Assembly (NCBI GenBank): GCA_004551905.1
Contig: SFPL01000005.1
Location: 1-20,545 of the forward strand
Direction: 5' to 3'
From: Lentisphaeraceae bacterium
Lineage (GTDB): Bacteria; Verrucomicrobiota; Kiritimatiellia; RFP12; UBA1067
DNA length: 20,545 nt
Below are positions 16,901 through 20,545 of this stretch, piece by piece. Under the pieces are notes generated by a model. The model was not told the origin of the DNA and did not search any database. It saw nothing but the letters and a program-made list of their open reading frames with translations. Position numbers and translations under genes: made by a program. Every line of letters starts with the position of its first letter. Within the stretch, counting starts at the first letter, position 1.

Positions 16901-19900
16901 TTGGCATCGGCAGTTCCCGTAAGCGAAAGCCCGATTCCGTTTTGGCTGGCAGATGATGTATGGTTGCCGACGATCTCGCAATTGAGGATCGAGAGGTCGC
17001 CGGCGCCAGTCTTGACGATGCCGCGCACACCGTTGAATATCCTGAGGCCATCGAGGACGACGGGCGCCCCCGCCGCATTGGAAAACGGCAGGACCGTACA
17101 GGCGACCTGCCCGTCGAGTGTCGACTTCGCGCCGGCGATACGCTCGCCGGGGAGGGTCTCGGCACCGGTAAATCCGCCGCGGATCACGGTCGCAGCGGCA
17201 AAGGTGTAGGTCGCGGGGTTGGCGTTGAGCGCGACGTCGCCGGCAATCCAGATCTCATTCTTCGACGCGCTCACGCGCGATAACGCAGACCTCAGGTTCG
17301 GCACGGCGTCCGACCAGTTCTCGCCGCTCCCAGAGCCGAATGCGCCGGGACGCACATGGATGACGTTCGCAGGTCCACCTTTACCACCCCACCACGGCGG
17401 AAAATCCTTCGTAACAGAAGTCTCCGAACTCGTCGCATCGGCAGTTTCGCCGCTGGCGGAAAAAACAACTTTCACCCAGATTGATGACCCTGGCGCGTAA
17501 TAACCGTCAATCAGGCAGTCAACAGAGACTCCGTTTTTAAGTCCATAGAGTATATTCTTTGACAACCAGTTATTGCCGTCCGTCGAAACAAACACCTCCG
17601 CCGTCGCGAAAAACATCCCTTCACCGCCGACAGTGAAATGAACTGTTGGCCGTGAATATTGCCCATCAAAGGTGATTGTCACTGTACCATCAACAACAGC
17701 TGGCTTACTTGCCACAGTCTTCGACGCCTGCGCCGTGCCGCCGTATGCTCCCGCGTTAACAATCCCGCCGTTGAACGAGGGTTCGCTACCGACCGGATCG
17801 CGCGGATCGCCCGCGTCGATGGCGGGGGAAAGAACCTCACTGGAAACGTGTTCGGCTCCGTCGTTCGTAAAATATCCACTCGGCGAAAGCGCGTGGACAT
17901 CGATGCCCAGCACCTCGCCGAGTTTCTCCTTGTCGAACCGGCGGATCTTGAAGCTCTCGTTGATGAAAACAAGGAGACCTCCGATGTCGCTTGCCGAGGA
18001 GACGAGCGCGGGGTCGCCGAATCGCATGCCGGCGCCGAACGAAAGATTGTCGACGTTCACCGAGATGTATGACGACGGACTATCCGCCGACAGCACCGAG
18101 TAGGAGACCTCCGCATGTGCCGTCGGGTCAACCAGGGCAAGATCCGCGCCACCGGTGTTGGTGGGGTGGACGATGTTGTTGGCGATAATCGAGTTCTTGA
18201 TCACGGCCGTGCCCTTCGTGACGGTGACGCCGGCGGCGGACACCGTGTTGTCCGAGAAGTTGCCGGCGATCGTGCAGTTGCTGATGGTGACGCGGTCGGT
18301 CTCTGCGGACATGTTGATTGCGATCTGCCCGCCGTTCTTTCCGCCGGAAGGCCTTCCTGGGGACCAGTGGTAGTCTTCTTCGTTGCCGGCGAAGACGCAG
18401 TGGTCGAAGAGCGTCCCGCCACTCGTCCCGGCGACGCGCACAATGCCGCCGCGGTTGTCGTAGCCGCTGCCGCGGTTGCCGCGGAACGTGCAGCCTTTCA
18501 CGGTTGTCGCAGCATTGTTGATGTACAAGGCCGCGCCAGCCTGTCCCTCGCGCCCCTCGTTCCAGAAGTCCTTGCCGGTCCATGCGATACCGTTGGTGAG
18601 GAAGGTCGTGTCCTCGATGACGACGGAGCCGAAGGTCGCGACATAGAGGCCCTGGCCATTGCCGATATTCGCGGCAGTGCCGTAGTTGCCGGAAACGACG
18701 CAGTTGGAGACCACAAGCTTGGCATCGGCAGTTCCCGTAAGCGAAAGCCCGATTCCGTTTTGGCCGTTGGCCGACGTATGGTTGCCGACGATCTCGCAAT
18801 TGAGGATCGAGAGGTCGCCGGCGCCAGTCTTCACGATGCCGCGCTGGCCGTTGAATATGCGAAGGCCATCGAGGACGACGGGCGCAGTGTTGTTAATCGT
18901 CATAACCACATTCGCGACCTGGCCGTCAAAGGTCGACATTGCGCCGGCGGCACGCTCGTCAGGGTGGGTCTCGGTGCCGGCAAATCCGCCGCGGATTACC
19001 ATGGACTTGGAGAAGGCGAGTGTATCTGGATTGGCGAAAAGCGTTACATCGCCACTAAGCCAAATCTCGACAAAGCACGGCTCCGCGGCGGCGGTCGCAA
19101 GCGCATTGGTCCAAGACATTGCGGTCGCCCAGCTCAAGCCGTCACCTTCCACGTCAACCACAGGCTTTGCGAAGAGGCAACCGAAGATGTTGAACGACGC
19201 CGTAAGCACCTCGCCCTCCAAAGCCCCTTTTCCCGTCACCGTGACGGTCGCGACGCCGACTCGGTCGTTGTTGCTGTAGACAACGTCGAAGTCCCCACTG
19301 TCGATGTCCCCGCCGATCCGCCAGGACTGCGCACTCAAGACATTCGTCACCGTGAACTCCGGACGGTAGACGCCGCCGAAATTGTACGCCTGGTCGGGAA
19401 TCGGCAGAATCACCAACGGCGTTGTCAGCCGAAGCGAAACATCGTCCAGGAAGAGCGATGTATCACTACTCGCCCAGCCATCGAACTTCAGCGTGTGCTC
19501 TCCCGAGGACAAAACCAGGCCTTCGACGCTTCTGTATCGGACATCGCTGCCCGTGACCGCCTCATCGGGATAGATGACCTGGTCGTCAAGCAGCACCTTG
19601 TAGTTCACCGTGGGGTTGCCCCAGTCGCAACGGTGCTTGCATTTCCAGGAAAGGGTCGCGCGGCACGGGGATTCGCACGTGAAGACCTGCTGCATGGAAC
19701 AGGTATGCTTGAGCATTCCGCAATAGATACCGGTGATGAAGGTCGTGGTCTGGTTTGGCTTGTGGCCGTTCTTGGCATCGATAACAAACGCCCTGGCCGA
19801 GTCAGACCCGGTCCAGCCGGGCTCGAGGGTGCCGGACTCGAACCCGCCGTTGATCAGGAACTCGTCGGTGTAGGCATATTCCCTGGTCAGTATCTCGCCC

Positions 19901-20205
19901 TCGTAGGCGCCGCCGTCCTTGCCGGTCGCGGTCACGGTGCCGACACCGTTGTCAAAGCTGTACGACGCCTCGAATGGGCACCCTTCTGGCGCGACGCCGC
20001 CCTCGGCAAAGACCCAGTACACGCCAGTCTCCCTGTTTGTGACCGTGAAGCCCGGCTCCGGCTCAACGCCGGCCCGGCATAGCTGGTCGGGAATCGGCAG
20101 AATCGACAGATTGGTGTCTCCGCTCGGCAGTGCTCCCGCCGCAAACACATTTGCCGCGGCCATTGCCGCGAAGGCCAAAACGAAACCGTATGCGAGTTTC
20201 TTCAT
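13966..20205 (-). CDS. Giant secreted beta-helix repeat protein
   Basis: The product has about 2,079 residues from the ATG at 20205. I prefer this to an ATG six codons upstream because AAAAGGAG lies seven bases before it and because it gives a clean signal peptide (MKKLAYGFVLAFAAMAAANV). The N-terminal part holds two related beta-sandwich modules starting ILPIPDQ (about 34 and 266). Between them is a galactose-binding-like module (FLINGGFESG at about 118 to LFLDDVSL at about 257) with six cysteines in residues 162-193. Three right-handed beta-helix units follow. Each contains NCxFxxN/NSIIANN-type rungs, the first two a GGFAG/TGTET/DER-like motif and the third a GGFYGWESSADER variant, and ends in an 'AIDAGDP...NAGAYG' element like choice-of-anchor Q proteins. 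Units one and two are nearly identical; unit three is divergent. No transmembrane segment, autotransporter barrel or PEP-CTERM tail is visible, so the attachment mode is unknown. A surface adhesin or polysaccharide-binding role is inferred only from architecture. Confidence 0.88.
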   Translation of the reverse strand: MKKLAYGFVLAFAAMAAANVFAAGALPSGDTNLSILPIPDQLCRAGVEPEPGFTVTNRETGVYWVFAEGGVAPEGCPFEASYSFDNGVGTVTATGKDGGAYEGEILTREYAYTDEFLINGGFESGTLEPGWTGSDSARAFVIDAKNGHKPNQTTTFITGIYCGMLKHTCSMQQVFTCESPCRATLSWKCKHRCDWGNPTVNYKVLLDDQVIYPDEAVTGSDVRYRSVEGLVLSSGEHTLKFDGWASSDTSLFLDDVSLRLTTPLVILPIPDQAYNFGGVYRPEFTVTNVLSAQSWRIGGDIDSGDFDVVYSNNDRVGVATVTVTGKGALEGEVLTASFNIFGCLFAKPVVDVEGDGLSWATAMSWTNALATAAAEPCFVEIWLSGDVTLFANPDTLAFSKSMVIRGGFAGTETHPDERAAGAMSTFDGQVANVVMTINNTAPVVLDGLRIFNGQRGIVKTGAGDLSILNCEIVGNHTSANGQNGIGLSLTGTADAKLVVSNCVVSGNYGTAANIGNGQGLYVATFGSVVIEDTTFLTNGIAWTGKDFWNEGREGQAGAALYINNAATTVKGCTFRGNRGSGYDNRGGIVRVAGTSGGTLFDHCVFAGNEEDYHWSPGRPSGGKNGGQIAINMSAETDRVTISNCTIAGNFSDNTVSAAGVTVTKGTAVIKNSIIANNIVHPTNTGGADLALVDPTAHAEVSYSVLSADSPSSYISVNVDNLSFGAGMRFGDPALVSSASDIGGLLVFINESFKIRRFDKEKLGEVLGIDVHALSPSGYFTNDGAEHVSSEVLSPAIDAGDPRDPVGSEPSFNGGIVNAGAYGGTAQASKTVASKPAVVDGTVTITFDGQYSRPTVHFTVGGEGMFFATAEVFVSTDGNNWLSKNILYGLKNGVSVDCLIDGYYAPGSSIWVKVVFSASGETADATSSETSVTKDFPPWWGGKGGPANVIHVRPGAFGSGSGENWSDAVPNLRSALSRVSASKNEIWIAGDVALNANPATYTFAAATVIRGGFTGAETLPGERIAGAKSTLDGQVACTVLPFSNAAGAPVVLDGLRIFNGVRGIVKTGAGDLSILNCEIVGNHTSSASQNGIGLSLTGTADAKLVVSNSVISGNYGTATAIGNGQGLYVATFGSVVIEDTTFLTNGIAWTGKDFWNEGRDGQAGAALYINNAATTVKGCTFRGNRGSGYNNRGGIVRVAGTSGGTLFDHCVFAGNEEDFHWFNNKAPSGGNNGGQIAINLAAETDRVTISNCTIACNFSDNTVSAAGVTVTKGTAVIKNSIIANNFVHPTNTGGADLALVDPTAHAEVSYSVLSADSPSSYTSVNVDNLSFGDGIRFGDPALVSSASDIGGLLVFINAGYKIRQFDKEKLGEVLGIDVHALSPSGYFTNDGSEHDSSEVLSPAIDAGDPLDPVGSEPSPNGKIVNAGAYGGTAQASKSVAAKPAVDGTVTITFDEQYSRPTVHFTVGGEGKFFATAEVYVSTDGNSWSLKDMLYGLENGVSVDCLIDDYYAPGSIWAKVVLSASGNRAEATSSETSVTKDLPPWWGKGGPANVIHVRPGAIGSGSGENWSDAVPNLRSAFSLVSKSKNEIWIAGTNVLAAGSVTLNASNPLVVKGGFYGWESSADEREPTFRSVIDGGDKTDCLTIANSAAVEIERIYFTRSLDCGLIKTGAGNMLVSDCHFFTNGTGRATSGTGKGARVSGTAATTVVTFTNCVFRGNRAKIGGDGGCSASGAGVNASKLKCLRLEGCTFIHNGIHLRAPGGGSSYEPSSGGSYGSAVYSTVPVSAVGCRFAANFGNVRNDSGDTKDDGSGGVVRLHAGAEGSAFTNCAWVANGDQIVWEGHGKGGKNIAGALTVQFGSKEGTVDVNNCTFAYNLTDGYEVTAGLNLVLGTANVRNSIFFGNIIGGTSKTRGRDISLRGESVLNVAYTLFGEEGTNSITCAATATTNFLDGVVFGDPLFVTPNSDLAALVQESKTVSATGAKLIFWDWEDATAEATYAALENVNVHLRGGLGYIDERTGALEKAYARGAKSLGIDKGDPKSDYRGEPAGYNGRCVNMGAYGNTPWATMTQPSGSVYYLR
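15431..17093 (-). repeat. Second (C-proximal) copy of the intragenic 1.7-kb tandem repeat
   Basis: This copy encodes about residues 1038-1592 of the giant protein. It is shifted by about 1,812-1,818 bp from the first copy. In two 120-bp samples compared by eye there were four differences each, i.e. about 97% identity, including many identical synonymous positions. Compared with the first copy it lacks single codons at three places (VVDGT to VDGT, SSIW to SIW, WWGGKGG to WWGKGG). Confidence 0.9.
17243..18905 (-). repeat. First (N-proximal) copy of the intragenic 1.7-kb tandem repeat
   Basis: This copy encodes about residues 434-988 of the giant protein: one complete beta-helix unit, its 'AIDAGDP' element, a fibronectin-like beta-sandwich spacer (VTITFDGQYSRPTVHFTVGG) and the 'HVRPGAFGSGSGENWSDA' junction. 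It is collinear with the copy at 15431-17093 apart from a few codon-size indels, such as the HWSPGR versus HWFNNKA region. The outer edges near 19000 and 17240 diverge gradually. Confidence 0.9.
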
Positions 20206-20212
20206 ATCGCTA

Positions 20213-20220
20213 CTCCTTTT
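20213..20220 (-). promoter_or_regulatory. Ribosome-binding site that fixes the giant-gene start
   Basis: On the minus strand AAAAGGAG is followed by seven bases and the ATG at 20205. The upstream in-frame ATG at 20223 has no comparable site. Confidence 0.75.
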
Positions 20221-20248
20221 CATTTCAGTGATTCTCTAAGCCAAGAAC

Positions 20249-20312
20249 GTCCAACGTCCAATGTCCAACGTCCAATGTCCAAGCTGCGACAGCTGGACCT
20301 TGGACATTGGAC
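20249..20312. repeat. GTCCAAY heptamer repeat with long hairpin
   Basis: Five heptamers GTCCAAC/GTCCAAT/GTCCAAC/GTCCAAT/GTCCAAG run from 20249 to 20283. The arm GTCCAATGTCCAA (20270-20282) has a perfect 13-bp inverted partner TTGGACATTGGAC (20300-20312), and an inner AGCTG-cga-CAGCT stem nests between them. Repeats of this GTCCAA type are common intergenic debris in environmental genomes and give spurious 'WTLDIGHW'-like peptides. It lies in the presumed 5' leader of the giant gene, so it may also affect that mRNA. Confidence 0.75.
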
Positions 20313-20410
20313 TTTGGATGACGAACTTGTGTAGTTTTCGAGCAGACGGGAAAACTGTTATGTTTGCCCCCCAACTCAAAATATTGTTAGTTTCGTTCGT
20401 CACGTTGCGC

Positions 20411-20439
20411 ATACTACCAAATCCCTCGGAATTTGTCAA
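20411..20439 (-). promoter_or_regulatory. Sigma-70-type promoter of the giant gene
   Basis: On the minus strand a perfect -35 TTGACA (20439-20434) and a -10 TAGTAT (20416-20411) are separated by exactly 17 bases, with TG one base before the -10. Transcription would start near 20404, leaving a leader of about 200 bases that contains the heptamer hairpin. This is the best promoter in the window. Confidence 0.75.
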
Positions 20440-20545
20440 CCAACTAAGGAAATGTTCACGGATTACAAATACCCCCGTCGTCTCGGCTGCGCCGAGCCGC
20501 CGTGGACATTTGTAAGCGGTTTTGCGCGACGAGACCCTGCCGCAC
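20440..20545. other. Right edge, no gene recognised
   Basis: I see no supportable gene. A perfect hairpin CTCGGC-TGC-GCCGAG lies at 20482-20496. It may belong to the next gene or to another REP-like palindrome. Confidence 0.4.

Noticed and set aside
18115..20082. 655-codon open frame antisense to the giant gene
   Set aside because: It is a shadow: the opposite strand has the signal peptide, ribosome-binding site, promoter and repeat domains.
20249..20283. CRISPR array
   Set aside because: The heptamers are contiguous without spacers and far too short; no cas genes are present.
20236..20439. Small gene in the leader of the giant gene
   Set aside because: Its peptide is the typical spurious translation of the GTCCAAY repeat, and the early ATG overlaps the -10 box.

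Overview
The window looks like a chromosomal segment of a G+C-rich, Gram-negative bacterium. The best guess is the PVC group, perhaps Verrucomicrobiota/Kiritimatiellota. The pointers are a PBP1C plus bacterial alpha-2-macroglobulin pair, a secreted LacZ-type glycosidase, a very large beta-helix surface protein with 'GGFAGTE' and 'NAGAYG' signatures, and junk-like dispersed repeats of the kind common in environmental genomes. The lineage is inference; there is no rRNA or other marker gene here.

Layout, left to right. (1) 1-228 holds no supportable gene. (2) 229-2597 (minus) is a compact type II restriction-modification cassette of the PaeR7I/XhoI family: the endonuclease comes first, then the N6-adenine methyltransferase, joined by an ATGA overlap. 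It is visibly A+T-richer than its neighbours. An extended -10 box lies so close to the endonuclease ATG that the transcript should be leaderless. (3) 2598-2878 is intergenic, with an A+T-rich dyad and dispersed repeat debris. (4) 2879-12489 (minus) is a cell-envelope cluster, in order of transcription: FtsB/DivIC-like division protein, HExxH membrane protease of M50 type, exported GH2 beta-galactosidase, alpha-2-macroglobulin with an intact CLEQ thioester motif, and a short PBP1C. The first three genes are nearly contiguous. After a 124-bp gap with a strong hairpin, the last two overlap by about 137 bp. (5) 12606-13910 (plus), divergent from ftsB, is a tyrosine recombinase with a complete catalytic set and a C-terminal SHOCT-like tail; its linker is encoded by three consecutive palindromes. 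(6) 13966-20205 (minus), convergent with the recombinase, is one reading frame for a secreted protein of about 2,079 residues. It has an N-terminal beta-sandwich/cysteine module and three beta-helix units, two of which are near-identical 1.7-kb tandem copies at the DNA level. A textbook promoter lies about 200 bp upstream, and the intervening leader carries a GTCCAAY heptamer hairpin repeat.

How the genes may work together. PBP1C and alpha-2-macroglobulin form a known pairing, thought to combine peptidoglycan repair with periplasmic protease trapping. Here they sit downstream of a division gene and a membrane protease, so the whole block may be an envelope maintenance unit. The restriction cassette, recombinase and giant repetitive surface protein look like accessory, variable DNA around that core. 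I did not find a clearly new defence system. The most unusual items are the near-identical duplication inside the giant surface gene, the palindrome-filled linker of the SHOCT-tailed recombinase, and the operator-like symmetry around the ftsB promoter.
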